Positions 9,451 to 21,565 of a stretch of 64,000 nucleotides of DNA are shown one piece after another. The position numbers and the translations under genes are program-made. Under the pieces are notes generated by a model. That model made no database searches. It was not told the DNA's origin and saw only the letters and a list, made by a program, of their open reading frames with translations. Within the stretch, counting starts at the first letter, position 1; each line of letters opens with the position of its first letter. The stretch is from Symsagittifera roscoffensis (taxonomy: Eukaryota > Xenacoelomorpha > Acoela > Convolutidae). The stretch is taken from positions 1-64,000 of the forward strand of contig NW_026971149.1 in NCBI RefSeq assembly GCF_963678635.1, in the 5' to 3' direction.

Positions 9451-11658
9451 CTAGGTGGCCGCGTTCCAGCATTACAAAATTTTTTGAGGTGGGGTAGGGG
9501 CCCCCACCGGTACAAGTAATATCCCTCAAATGGACTATAGAGAAATTTTGCAAAAAAGTCGATTCTCGAAATTGTCAGGTTAGATTGGTCTAATTTTTTG
9601 CATGCGGCCCTAAAATGGCAAACGAATAGGGGTTTCCTTTTGTGATTTTTTGACCCAACAATTTTTAACAGGTGTTTGGGCTAATTTGGGCTTTTTGCCC
9701 AATTTGGGAAAAGTTTTTATTTTGCTTAATTCTCAAAAATAAATAAAAATTTTGATATTTTTATGAAATTAAGTCTAAACTGATCTCAGCAGTCCTATCT
9801 AACGAACTAATCATCATGGTAGTGGAGGTTTTTGAATCTGAGAAAATTGATTTTTTTGACTTTTTTTTACCCATTTTTGAATACTTTTTCAAAATAAAAG
9901 CCTCTAACGAAAAAACTTGAAAATAATTTGCTATATTAATTTATTTGAGCTTAAAGGGCATTGCTCTGGCTTTCTTAGCTAAAATAAAAAGTTTAAGCTA
10001 AAAATTGGCACTTTTTCAAAACAATCAATTTTTTCAAAAAAATATTTAATTTTTGATTTTTTTACAATTTTTTGTTCAGAAATAAAGTTCAAAAACGATT
10101 TTTGAGTCAGAGCAAATTTTTTGTTTCCAACCTAATGTACCTTATGTGGGAGTACTGTTTGTACTAATTTTAGACCCTCATTCTTGTTTTTAGCCAAGAT
10201 ATTGCTTTCGAAATTCTGTCAAAAAAATCGAAAAAACATGTTTTTTTGACCTTTCTCAAAATTTTAAAATAAGTGATCCACTCGTTGTTAGTCGCCACAT
10301 AAGGTCTCCCAGAACCTCGAAGACTCCAATGAACAGACTGATGAGGTTTTTTTAAATTTCTTCAAAATTTGATTTTTTTGATTTTTTTTGAATTTTTCAG
10401 CTGAAAAATTATTGTAAGTATCGCCATTTGAAGAAGAAAAAAGGTTAAAGTTCATAATTTTCTTTCTTTTCTGGAGTTTTTTTTCTTCCAGGCGTGTTAT
10501 AACGCTGAAAATGGCTCATTTTGACCATCTGTGCAGCTTTTTTAGGTTCCAGTTTCTCAAGTTGGCTCAAAGGTGCCTTAAGTGGAGGCGACAAGGAAAA
10601 ATAGCCAGAATGAAAACTTCATAAAATCTACAATTTTCAACATTTTTTGGTCATTTAAAATGCTAGACCCACTAAGTTGGGTACGCTGAATCGTAATATG
10701 CAAATAGTTTTCACTTTTTTTCAATTTTGAAAATTACAAATTTTTGATTTTTTAAAAAAAAGCATAATTTTTAAATTTTTCCCTTTTTTAAAACATTTTA
10801 CATCATATTGATGTTTTTTCTGCCAAAGTGTTATAAACGGCTAGAACAGGAATCTTTATTACTTAAGAACAGTGGGTGGTGCGAGGAAAACTTAAAAAAA
10901 CTGATTCATTTCTCTCGATTTACAAAAGGAAAAAAGAAAAAAAATCTGTTTTTAAATTCATTTGAAAACTTACAATTTTTCTCATCATTATCCCTTACTA
11001 GTTTTCACCAACCGCATTTGTAACCGCCTAACATCAGTTGTTCTTGGAAGCATTGAATAATAAAATCAATTTTTTTTTAAATTTATACAGCTCATGAGGA
11101 ATTGAAAACAAGCATTAGTGAAAAAAATTTTGGTGAAAAATTAAAAACTATCCGCTATCCTGGATCGAGGAAGGATGCTCACTCGGTCCCTCTGGGACCT
11201 GTAGAGGGAGCAGCCGTAACCGTAAATTCTACGCTTGAAATCTGAAATCAGCCTGATCGGAATTATGACATTAGCGGAGATCAAATAAGTTTTTGATGTT
11301 GCGTTCTTATTTTGAACAATTTTTTTCTTTCCATTTCCTTCATTTTCCATTTTATTTTCGCCAAAATCAGTATCACTGCATGCCCGGTATTAGCCAAAAC
11401 TGGATTGTTTCACACTTTGAAATCTTTGTGTTTTTTGGTGGTAGTTTAAATTAAAATTTATCAGAATTTTTCTTTAAAAAATTTTCACCTGGCAAAATTA
11501 ATTGAGCATTGGCATTTGCGCCCGAAGGGCGCATTGCGAATGGGAATGCGTAGAAGTCCACATATTTGCTTGAGCACATTATGTCGATGCATGACCACGC
11601 TCTCTTTTGGTTTGACTAAATACGAAAAACAAACATCCACCACTAGTACCTGATTGTG
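9451..11658 (+). repeat. Repeat unit 6, family B (2208 bp)
   Basis: Core at 9451, head hairpin at 9488-9508 (GGTGGGG/CCCCACC around TAGGGGC), 52-bp segment at 10545-10596, tail hairpin at 11173-11214, GCGCCC-GAA-GGGCGC hairpin at 11518-11532. By eye it equals unit 22 (48119-50325) throughout apart from a one-base difference in a T run near 11070, although the neighbours of the two units differ. Confidence 0.88.
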
Positions 11659-11803
11659 CTAGATGGTCGCGTGTAGCATAAAAAGCATTTAGGAAGGGGA
11701 AGGGGCCCCTTCCGGACAAAAAATTTCTAAAATTTAACCTTTAACAAAACGACCAAATTTGTCGAGTTCTCAAAAACGTTTCGTTGAATTTTTCTAATTT
11801 TTT

Positions 11804-12323
11804 GCATGCGGCCCTAAGTTGACACGGCAATCATATCTTATAAAGGTCACTTTTCGATCCTATCGGTTTGAAGCCCATTTTACCCGATTTTTCCACTTTT
11901 TTGAGTTAACTAAAAGGTGATTTTTAGAAGTTTCTCAAATTGGGTACTTTTTACGGCTTTGGTCATGAAAACCATTCTGAACAGGTTCATAGAGTGTGGC
12001 TTAGTGAGTTTATTCAATTGGGACAACTTTTCTTGACTTTTTGAAAAAAATTGTTTTTTCCTATTTCTGACTCAACATTTTGATTTAAAAAATAAAAAAT
12101 TTTGAAAGTGATTAAAAATGGTTTTTGATGGTTGATTCGAGCTCCCGATAGTCAATTTAGTGGGTATAGAGTATTTGAAGGTCAAAATTGGATGAAAATT
12201 GTAGTTTTTTGTATTTTTGAATTTTGACCATATATGGTACTAATTAGTGTAAATACTACTACTAAAATTGTCAAAAAATGGTTTCGTTCTTAAAAAAAAC
12301 CCGATGAATTGTTTCAAAAATTG
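11804..12323 (+). repeat. Subrepeat 1 of unit 7 (520 bp)
   Basis: Starts at GCATGCGGCCCTAAGTTGAC. Internal landmarks in order: GTTTGAAGCCCATTTTACCC, phased T runs, GGTCATGAAAACCATTCTGA, AACAGGTTCATAGAGTGTGG, CTGACTCAACATTTTGA, GATGGTTGATTCGAGCTCC. Confidence 0.75.
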
Positions 12324-12841
12324 GCATGCGATCCTGATTTGACACGGCATCGATGCTTTTACTGGTCACTTTTTCATCCTATTTGTTTGAAGACCATTTT
12401 TTCCATTTTTCCACTTTTTCAAAGTCCTGAAAAAAGTGTTTTTTCGCCTTTTCTCAAATTGGGTAGTTTTTACGGCTTTGGTCATGAAAACCATTCTGAA
12501 CAGGTTCATAGAGTGTGGCTTAGTGAGTTTATTCAATTGGGACAACTTTTCTTGACTTTTTGAAAAAAATTGTTTTTTCCCATTTCTGACTCAACATTTT
12601 CATTTAAAAAATAAAAAATTTTGAAAGTGATTAAAAATGGTCTTTGATGGTTGATTCGAGCTCCCAATAGTCGATTTAGTGGGTATAGAGTATTTGAAGG
12701 TCAAAATGGGATAAAAATTGTAGTTTTTGCGATTTTTTAATTTTGACGGTTTATGGTAAAATTGGTCTAAATACTACTTGTCATTTTCTGGAACAATTGT
12801 TTCGTTCTCATAATTGGCTTCAGTGTTTTTGCTGAAATTTT
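12324..12841 (+). repeat. Subrepeat 2 of unit 7 (518 bp)
   Basis: Starts at GCATGCGATCCTGATTTGAC and repeats every landmark of subrepeat 1 at about the same offset. Confidence 0.75.
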
Positions 12842-13421
12842 GCTAGCGGCCTGAATCTATTTGTGATTTACACAAGATAATCTTTACAGTTTTTCCGATT
12901 AATTTTTTTCTAAAAAATTTAAGAAAATTTTTCCTCTTTCCATTTTTTTATGTTTCCAAAAATGTTTTTAAAGAAATTTCTCAAATTGAGTAAGCTTTTA
13001 GTCAATGATCATGAAAACGATTTTGAACTTGTTCAAATGATATGATTCCATTGGTACAACTGTTTGCCCCCTTTTTTGACATGATTAAAAACTGTAGTAC
13101 TTTTTTTTTCGCTCTTACTTTTCTGGTCAAAAAATATAAAACGTTTAAAAAATTGCTTTTAAAAATATATTTAAAACATGTACAACAACAAAATGAAACA
13201 AAATTTATAAAAATGGTTGTGGATTGTTGGTTTCAGCTCCGCAAATTCGAACCTATTGGGTAAAGAGCCTTAGTTTGTCAAAAAATGGTTTGTATTTGTA
13301 ACTTTTGTTCTTTTTCGGCTGACATTACAATTTGAAGAATGAATTTTCAAAATCAATCTGAAAAATAAAAAATTGCACCGTCTGAAATAACCAGATACGT
13401 TTTTTCTTTTTGATGTTTTTT
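12842..13421 (+). repeat. Subrepeat 3 of unit 7 (about 580 bp, diverged)
   Basis: Starts at GCTAGCGGCCTGAATC, a decayed GCATGC motif. Only parts of the landmark order can be followed: the TCATGAAAAC segment and phased T runs. It ends near TTTTTCATGCTTGAC, possibly another decayed motif. Confidence 0.5.
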
Positions 13422-13620
13422 CATGCTTGACAAGGGTAGTCCCAGTCTTCCATTGATTTATGCGTGATACGAGTTATCACAAATGAAAAAGTTCTTATTT
13501 TTAGAAAACTTCAAAAAAAAACTAGTCTTTACATTTGCAGTGGGTAAGGGACTGTGAAAAATAGAATTGGCCAAAGTTTTTGTCTTTATCAAAAATGGCA
13601 TACTATCTAAAGCCTTTATT

Positions 13621-13661
13621 GATGCTCCCTGGGATCCTTGTGGTCCCACTTAGGGAGCATC
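13621..13661 (+). other. Family A tail hairpin, GGGACC type (unit 7)
   Basis: Outer arms GATGCTCCCT and AGGGAGCATC (10 bp), inner GGGATC/GGTCCC with one wobble pair, loop CTTGT and a 4-base bulge on the right side. All other family A copies have GGGACC on the left. Confidence 0.8.
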
Positions 13662-13833
13662 ACTGACCTTAAACAAAGAGAACAGATATAGACGACAGTC
13701 ACAATAATGTCTTGCTACCTTTAAGTGTTTTTCGGTATTTTTTTTTAATTCGAATGAAGTAATTAGTTTATTTTGTGAAAAACGGCAAAAAAAATCAAAT
13801 CAGTTTTTTTCAAAATTGAGACAGTATCTGAGT

Positions 13834-13873
13834 GGGAAACTCATGTGGTCCTGTTAAGGGAACATCAGCGACG
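13834..13873 (+). other. Degenerate second copy of the tail hairpin (unit 7)
   Basis: GGGAAACTCATGTGGTCC followed by AAGGGAACATCAGCGACG aligns base for base, with several changes, to the tail hairpin and following CACTGACC about 203 bp upstream. Pairing is poor. In units 10, 16, 19 and 20 the equivalent site has instead gained a CATGTG/CACATG pairing (21271-21296 in unit 10). Confidence 0.45.
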
Positions 13874-14166
13874 TGAAAAATGTCGGAGTCACAGCTGGAC
13901 ACTTCAGATAAAACCATAGTAACGTTTTATGTGAACTGTTCGGAGAAGTTCAGTGAGAAGAAAAAATGGGCTTCGCCATTGCGCCCGTAGGGGGTAATGT
14001 GAATGCGATCGTTTCAAGTAGGGTTTTTTGCAAGGTTAACTGACCTGAGATGGGGTAAAGGTGAAACGAAAAACTTTCTTTTCTCGGAAGCAAGATTAGT
14101 CACGGAGGGCGGGTGGGACGCAGACCTGACCGGCTAGATGGTCGCGTGTAGCACAAAAAGCAATTA

Positions 14167-14188
14167 GGAAGGGGTAGGGGCCCCTTCC
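14167..14188 (+). other. Head hairpin, family A variant
   Basis: Arms GGAAGGGG (14167-14174) and CCCCTTCC (14181-14188), 8 bp, loop TAGGGG. Same form in units 3, 9, 11-14, 16, 18, 27 and 28; units 7, 21, 24 and 26 have loop AAGGGG, and units 10, 19 and 20 have loop GAGGGG. Confidence 0.82.
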
Positions 14189-14240
14189 GGGCAAAAAATT
14201 TCTAAAATTATACATTTACCAAAATGACCATATTTGTCGA

Positions 14241-14290
14241 GTTCTCAAAAACGTTTCGTTGAATTTTTCTAATTTTTTGCATGCGGCCCT
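14241..14290 (+). promoter_or_regulatory. Conserved block after head hairpin (family A example)
   Basis: From GTTCTCAAAAACG to GCATGCGGCCCT. The corresponding site reads GATTCTCGAAATTGTCAGG in family B (about 5714), CTTCTGCAAAACCGCACG in family D (about 26620) and GTTCTCGAAAACGGCAG in unit 25 (55414). Looser copies precede each internal subrepeat as well. Confidence 0.5.
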
Positions 14291-16615
14291 AATTTGACAC
14301 GGCAATCATATCTTATGAAGGTCACTTTTCGATCCTATCGGTTTGAAGCCCATTTTACCCGATTTTTCCACTTTTTTGAGTTAACTAAAAGGTGATTTTT
14401 CGAAGTTTCTCAAATTGGGTACTTTTTACGGCTTTGGTCATGAAAACCATTCTGAACAGGTTCATAGAGTGTGGCTTAGTGAGTTTATTCAATTGGGACA
14501 ACTTTTTTTGACTTTTTGAAAAAAATTGTTTTTTCCTATTTCTGACTCAACATTTTGATATAAAAAATAAAAAATTTTGAAAGTGATTAAAAGTGGTTTT
14601 TGATGGTTGATTCGAGCTCCCGATAGTCAATTTAGTGGGTATAGAGTATTTGAAGGTCAAAATTGGATAAAAATTGTAGTTTTTTGTATTTTTGAATTTT
14701 GACCATATATGGTACTATTTAGTGTAAATACTACTACTAAAATAGTCAAAAAATGGTTTCGTTCTTAAAAAAAACCCGATGGATTGTTTCAAAAATTGGC
14801 ATGCGATCCTCATTTGACACGGCATCGATGCTTTTACTGATCACTTTTTCATCCTATTTGTTTGAAGACTATTTTTTACATTTTTCCACTTTTTCAAAGT
14901 GCTGAAAAAAGAGTTTTTTCGAATTTCCTCGAATTGGGTACTTTTTACGGCTTCGGTCACCAGAACCATTCTGAGCAGGTTCAAAAATAGTGGCTTAGAT
15001 TTTTAGTTAATTTTGAACAACTTTTTTTGTTTTTCTGAAAAAAAAACCTTTTTCCCATTTCTGACTCAACTTTTTGATGGAAAAAAACTTAAAAAATTCA
15101 GAACGATTAAAAATGGTTTTTGATGGTTGATTCGAGCTTAGCATAGTCAATTTAGTCGGTATAGAGTACTTAAAAGTCAAAATTGGATAAAATTTGTAGT
15201 TTTTGCGATCTTTTTATTTTGACGATTTATGGTAAAATTGGTGTATATACTACTTTGTCAATTTCTGGAACAATTGTTTCGATCTCAAAATTGCTTGAGT
15301 GCTTCTGCTGAAATTTTGCATGTGGCCTGAATCTACTCTCGTAATTTACCCGTGATATTAGTAATGGTTTTTCTCATAAAATTCTTTTCTATAAGTTTGA
15401 AGAAAACTTTTCCATTATCCGTTTTTTATGTATCCAAAAAAGTTATGAACGACATTTCTCAAATTGAGTAAGCGTCTAGTCAATGGTAATGAAAACTATT
15501 TTGAACTTAATCGTATACTATGATTCCATTGGTAAAACTACTTGCCACCTTATTTTTTGACAGTATTTAAAAATCTGTTTTTTTTCGGACTTACTTTTCT
15601 GGTAAAAAATGAAATTTTAATAAATTGCTTTTGAAAATATATGACACTTGTTTTGAAAAAATAAAACGAAACTTATAAAATGGGCTGTCGATTGTTCGTT
15701 TTAGCTTCGCATTTTCGAGTTTGGTGGGTGAAGAGCCTTAATTTAACCAAAATGGTTTCAGTTTGTAATTTTTGTTCTCTTTCGGCAGACATACAATTTG
15801 AAGAAAGAGTTTTCAAAATCTATCTGAAATTTAACAAAAAAAGCAGTCTGAAACAACCAGAATCGTTTTTTGCTTTTTGATGTATTTCCATGCTTGAGAA
15901 GGTTATTCAGAGTCTTCCATTGATTTATGAGTGATACGAGTCATCACAAATTAAAAGATTATTATTATTTTTTAAAACTTCAAACAAAAATTAGTCTTTA
16001 CATTTGCAGTGGATAAGGGACTGTGAAAAAAACACAATTGGCCAAAGATTTTGTCTTAATCAAAAATGGCATACTATCCAAAGCCTTTACTGATGCTCCC
16101 TGGGACCCTTGTGGTCCCACTTAGGGAGCATCATTGACCTCCAACAAAGAGAACAGATATAGACGACAGTCACAATAATGTCTTGCTATCTTTAAGTGTT
16201 TTTCGGTATTTTTTTTTTAAAATTCGAATGAAGTAATTAGTTTATTTTGCGAAAAACGGCAAAAAAAAATCAAATCAGTATTTTCAAAATTCAGACAGTA
16301 TCTGAATGGGAATCTCATGTGGTCCTGTTGTTGGTGGTACTGAATCTCGTGAAAAAAGTCGGAGTCGCAGCTGGACACGGCAAATTTCAGATAAAACCAT
16401 AGTAATGTTTTATGTGAACTGTTCGGAGAAGAAGTTCAGTGAGAAGAAAAAATCGGCTTCACCACTGCGCCCGTAGGGGGCAAAGTGAATGCGAACGTTT
16501 CAAGTAGGACTTTTTTCAAGAGTAACTGACCTGAGATGGGGTAAAGGTGAAACAAATGATATTTCTCGGAAGCAAGATTAGTCACGGAGGGCGGGTGGGA
16601 CGCAGACCTGACCGG

Positions 16616-19090
16616 CTAGATGGTCGCGTGTAGCACAAAAAGCATTTAGGAAGGGGTAGGGGCCCCTTCCGGGCAAAAAATTTCTAAAATTATACATTTA
16701 CCAAAATGACCATATTTGTCGAGTTCTCAAAAACGTTTCGTTGAATTTTTCTAATTTTTTGCATGCGGCCCTAATTTGACACGGCAATCATATCTTATAA
16801 AGGTCACTTTTCGATCCTATCGGTTTGAAGCCCATTTTACCCGATTTTTCCACTTTTTTGAGTTAACTAAAAGGTGATTTTTCGAAGTTTCTCAAATTGG
16901 GTACTTTTTACGGCTTTGGTCATGAAAACCATTCTGAACAGGTTCATAAAGTGCGGCTTAGTGAGTTTATTCAATTGGGACAACTTTTTTTGACTTTTTG
17001 AAAAAAATTGTTTTTTCCTATTTCTGACTCAACATTTTGATTTAAAAAATAAAAAATTTTGAAAGTGATTAAAAGTGGGTTTTGATGGTTGATTCGAGCT
17101 CCCGATAGTCAATTTAGTGGGTATAGAGTATTTGAAGGTCAAAATTGGATAAAAATTGTAGTTTTTTGTATTTTTGAATTTTGACCATATAAGGTACTAA
17201 TTAGTGTAAATATTACTACTAAAATTGTCAAAAAATGGTTTCGTTCTTAAAAAAAACCCGATGGATTGTTTCAAAAATTGGCATGCGATCCTCATTTGAC
17301 ACGGCATTGATGCTTTTACTGATCACTTTTTCATCCTATTTGTTTGAAGACTATTTTTTACAATTTTCCACTTTTTCAAAGTGCTGAAAAAAGAGTTTTT
17401 TCGAATTTCCTCGAATTGGGTACTTTTTACGGCTTCGGTCACCAAAACCATTCTGAGCAGGTTCAAAAATAGTGGCTTAGATTTTAGTTGATTTTGAATA
17501 ACTTTTTTTGTTTTTCTGAAAAAAAACCTTTTTCCCATTTCTGACTCAACTTTTTGATGGAAAAAAACTTAAAAAATTCAGAAAGATTAAAAATGGTTTT
17601 TGATGGTTGATTCGAGCTTAGCATAGTCAATTTAGTCGGTATAGAGTATTTAAAAGTCAAAATTGGATAAAATTTGTAGTTTTTGCGATTTTTTTATTTT
17701 GACGATTTATGGTAAAATTGGTGCATATACTACTTTGTCAATTTCTGGAACAATTGTTTCGTTCTCAAAATTGCTTGAGTGCTTCTGCTGAAATTTTGCA
17801 TGTGGCCTGAATCTACTCTCGTAATTTACACGTGATATTAGTAATGGTTTTTCTCATAAAATTCTTTTCTATAAGTTTGAAGAAAACTTTTCCATTATCA
17901 GTTTTTTATGTTTCCAAAAAAGTTATTAACGACATTTCTCAAATTGAGTAAGCGTCTAGTCAATGGTAATGAAAACTATTTTGATCTTAATCATATACTA
18001 TGATTCCATTGGTAAAACTACTTGCCACCTTATTTTTTGACAGTATTTAAAAATCGGTTTTTTTTCCGGACTTACTTTTCTGGTAAAAAATGAAACTTTA
18101 ATAAATTGCTTTTGAAAATATATGACACATGTTTTGAAAAAATAAAACGAAACTTATAAAATGGGCTGTCGATTGTTCGTTTCAGCTTCGCAATTTCGAG
18201 TTTGGTGGGTGAAGAGCCTTAATTTAACCAAAATGGTTTCAGTTTGTAATTTTTGTTCTTTTTCGGCAGACATACAATTTCAAGAAAGAGTTTTCAAAAT
18301 CTATCTGAAATTTAACAAAAAAAGCAGTCTGAAATAACCAGAATCGTTTTTTCTTTTTGATGTATTTCCATGCTTGAGAAGGTTAGTCAGAGTCTTCCAT
18401 TGATTTATGAGTGATACGAGTCATTACAAATGAAAAGGTTAATATTATTTTTTAAAACTTCAAACAAAAATTAGTCTTTACATTTGCAGTGGAAAAGGGA
18501 CTGTGAAAAAAAACACAATTGGCCAAAGATTTTGTCTTAATCAAAAATGGCATACTATCCAAAGCCTTTACTGATGCTCCCTGGGACCCTTGTGGTCCCA
18601 CTTAGGGAGCATCATTGACCTCCAACAAAGAGAACAGATATAGACGACAGTCACGATAATGTCTTGCTATCTTTAAGTGTTTTTCGGTATTTTTTTTATT
18701 CGAATGAAGTAATTAGTTTATTTTGCGAAAAACGGCAAAAAAAAATCAAATCAGTATTTTCAAAATTGAGACAGTATCTGAATGGGAATCTCATGTGGTC
18801 CTGTTGTTGGAACACCAGTGACGTGAAAAAAGTCGGAGTCGCAGCTGGACACGGCAAATTTCAGATGAAACCATAGTAATGTTTTATGTGAACTGTTTGG
18901 AGAAGAAGTTCAGTGAAAAGAAAAAATCGGCTTCACCATTGCGCCCGTAGGGGGCAAAGTGAATGCGAACGTTTCAAGTAGTACTTTTTTCAAGAGTAAC
19001 TGACCTGAGATGGGGTAAAGGTGAAACAAATGATATTTCCCGGAAGCAAGATTAGTCACGGAGGGCGGGTGGGACGCAGACCTGAAAGAT
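16616..19090 (+). repeat. Repeat unit 9, family A (2475 bp)
   Basis: Core 16616, head hairpin 16649-16670, tail hairpin 18573-18613. Very close to unit 8. Ends with GACCTGAAAGAT instead of GACCTGACCGG before the next core, the alternative A junction also seen at the ends of units 11, 24 and 26. Confidence 0.88.
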
Positions 19091-21565
19091 CTAGATGGTC
19101 GCGTGTAGCATAAAAAGCATTTAGGAAGGGGGAGGGGCCCCTTCCGGGCAAAAAATTTCTAAAATTAAACGTTTAACAAAACGACCAAATTTGTCGAGTT
19201 CTCAAAAACGTTTCGTTGAATTTTTCTAATTTTTTGCATGCGGCCCTAATTTGACACGGCAATCATATCTTATAAAGGTCACTTTTCGATCCTATCGGTT
19301 TGAAGCCCACTTTACCCGATTTTTCCACTTTTTTGAGTTAACTAAAAGGTGATTTTTCGAAGTTTCTCAAATTGGGTACTTTTTACGGCTTTGGTCATGA
19401 AAACCATTCTGAACAGGTTCATAGAGTGTGGCTTAGTGAGTTTATTCAAGTGGAACAACTTTTTTTGACTTTTTGGAAAAAATTGATTTTTCCCATTTCT
19501 GACTCAACATTTTGATTTAAAAAATAAAAAAAATTTGAAAGTGATTAAAAATTGTTTTTGATGGCTGATTCGAGCTCCCGATAGCCAATTTAGTGGGTAT
19601 AGAGTATTTGAAGGTCAAAATTGGTTAAAAATTGTAATTTTTTGTATTTTTTAATTTTGACCATATATAGTACTAATTAGTGTAAATACTACTACTAAAA
19701 TTGTCAAAAAATGGTTTCGTTCTTAAAAAAAACCCGATGGATTGTTTCCAAAATTGGCATGCGATCCTGATTTGACACGGCATCGACGCTTTTACTGATC
19801 ACTTTTTCATCCTATTTGTTTGAAGACCATTTTTTCCATTTTTCCACTTTTTCAAAGTGCTGAAAAAAGTGTTTTTTCGACATTTCTCAAAATGGGCAGT
19901 TTTTTAAGCGTTAGTCACTACAACAATTCTGAGCAGTTTCAAAAGGATGGATTTGATTTTAATTTGGTTTTGAACAACTCTTTTTTACTTTTTGAAAAAA
20001 ATTGATTTTTCCCATTTCTGACTCAACGTTTTGATGGAAAAAAAATTAAAAATTTTAAAATGGTTTAAAATGGATTTTGATGGTTGATTCGAGCTTACCA
20101 TAGTCAATTTAGTCGGTATAGAGTATTTAAAAGTCAAAAATGGATAAAATTTGTAGTTTTTGTGATTTTTTTAATTTGACGATTTATGGTAAAATTAGTG
20201 TAAATACTAATTTGCCAATTTCTGCAACAATTGTTCCGTTCTCAAATTGGCTTGAGTGTTTCTGCTGAAATTTTGCATGTAACCTGAATCGACTCTCGTC
20301 ATTTACACGTGATATTCATAATGGTTTTTCTCATAAAATTCTTTTCTATAAGTTTGAAGAAAAGTTTTCCATTATCCGTTTTTTTTGTTATTAAAGTTAA
20401 AGTTATTAACGACATTTCTCAAATTGAGTAAGCGTCTAGTCAATGGTTATGAAAACTATTTTGTACCTAATCATATACTATGATTCCATTGGTAAAACTA
20501 TTTGCCACCTTTTTTTGACAGTATTGAAAAATCTGGTTTTTTTCGGTCTTAATTTTCTGGTAAAAAAATTAAATTTTAATAAATTGCTTTTGAAAATATA
20601 TGAGACATGTTTAAAAAAAACAAAACAAAACTTATAAAATGGGCTGTCGATTTTTCGTTTCAGCTTCGCAAAGTCGAGTTGGGTGGGTGAAGAGCCTTAA
20701 TTTAACCAAAATGGTTTGAATTTGTAATTTTTGTTCTTTTTCGGCTGACATACAATTAGAAGAAGGAGTTTTCAAAATCTATCTGAAATTGATCAAAAAA
20801 AGCAGTGTGAAATAACCAGAATCGTTTTTTTCTGTTTGATTTATTTTCATGCTTGAGAAGGGTAGTCAGAGTCTTTATTTGATTTATGAGTGATACGAGT
20901 CATCACAAATGAAAAGGTTATTATTATTTTTTAAAACTTCAAACAAAAATTAGTCTTTACATTTGCAGTGGATAAGGGACTGTGAAAAAAAACACAATTG
21001 GTCAAAGATTTTGTCTTAATCAAAAATGGCATACTATCCAAAGCCTTTACTGATGCTCCCTGGGACCCTTGTGGTCCCACTTAGGGAGCATCATTGACCT
21101 TCAACAAAGAGAACAAATTTAGACGACAGTCACAAAATTGTCTTGCAATCTTTAGGTGTTTTTCGGTATTTTTTGAACTCGAATAAAGTAATACGTTCAT
21201 TTTTAAAAAGACGGCAAAAATAAATCAAATCAGTATTTTGAAAATTGAGACGCCATCTGAATGGGAAACGCATGTGGTCCCGTTGTGGCACACATGGGCG
21301 ACACAAAAAAGTCGTCACAGTCGGACATGTCAGTTTTAAATTAACACAATAGTTATGTTCTATTTATTGGAACAGTCTTGGGGAGTTCAGTTAGAAAAAA
21401 AATAAGCATTGCCATTGCGCTCGAAGGGCGGAATGTGAGTGTGAAAGCTTCACGTAAGAGGTTCTTCAAAAGTAACTGACCTTAGATGGGGTAAAGGTGA
21501 AAGAAAATTTTTTTCTCGGAAGCAAGATTAGTCACGGAGGGCGGGTGGGACGCAGACCTGACCGG
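19091..21565 (+). repeat. Repeat unit 10, family A (2475 bp)
   Basis: Core 19091, head hairpin 19124-19145 with loop GAGGGG, tail hairpin 21052-21092. Founder-type of the subgroup with units 16 and 20, recognised by GCAGTTTTTTAAGCGTTAGTC in subrepeat 2 and the tail with GGCACACATGGGCGACAC. It has a private change at about 20391-20402, where the others read GTTTCCAAAAAAG. Confidence 0.87.
21413..21435 (+). other. CATTGCGCT hairpin, imperfect copy (unit 10)
   Basis: CATTGCGCT and GGCGGAATG pair with one wobble and one G-G mismatch. The unit 19 copy (43020-43042) is a perfect 9-bp version. Confidence 0.45.

Larger units (their letters stand above)
11659..14133 (+). repeat. Repeat unit 7, family A (2475 bp)
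   Basis: Core at 11659, head hairpin 11692-11713 with loop AAGGGG, subrepeats starting at 11804, 12324 and 12842, tail hairpin 13621-13661, degenerate second hairpin 13834-13873, G-rich junction CGGAGGGCGGGTGGGACG before the next core. The first part resembles units 21, 24 and 26; the middle and the first hairpin area resemble unit 28. The hairpin has GGGATCC where the others have GGGACCC. The frame at 12309-12563 (84 codons) recurs in unit 28 but has no coding signature. Confidence 0.87.
14134..16615 (+). repeat. Repeat unit 8, family A (2482 bp)
   Basis: Core at 14134, head hairpin 14167-14188, conserved block 14241-14290, tail hairpin 16092-16132. It serves as the type example of the largest A subgroup (units 8, 9, 11, 12, 18, 27): GAAGACTATTTTTTACA in subrepeat 2 and TGGCCTGAATCTACTCTCG in subrepeat 3. 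Confidence 0.88.

Noticed and set aside
14090-14140. Helitron-like 3' end (hairpin then CTRR) at the CTAG junction
   Set aside because: CTAG fits CTRR, but no hairpin lies about 10 bp upstream, no 5' TC end is consistent, and no Rep/helicase coding sequence occurs.
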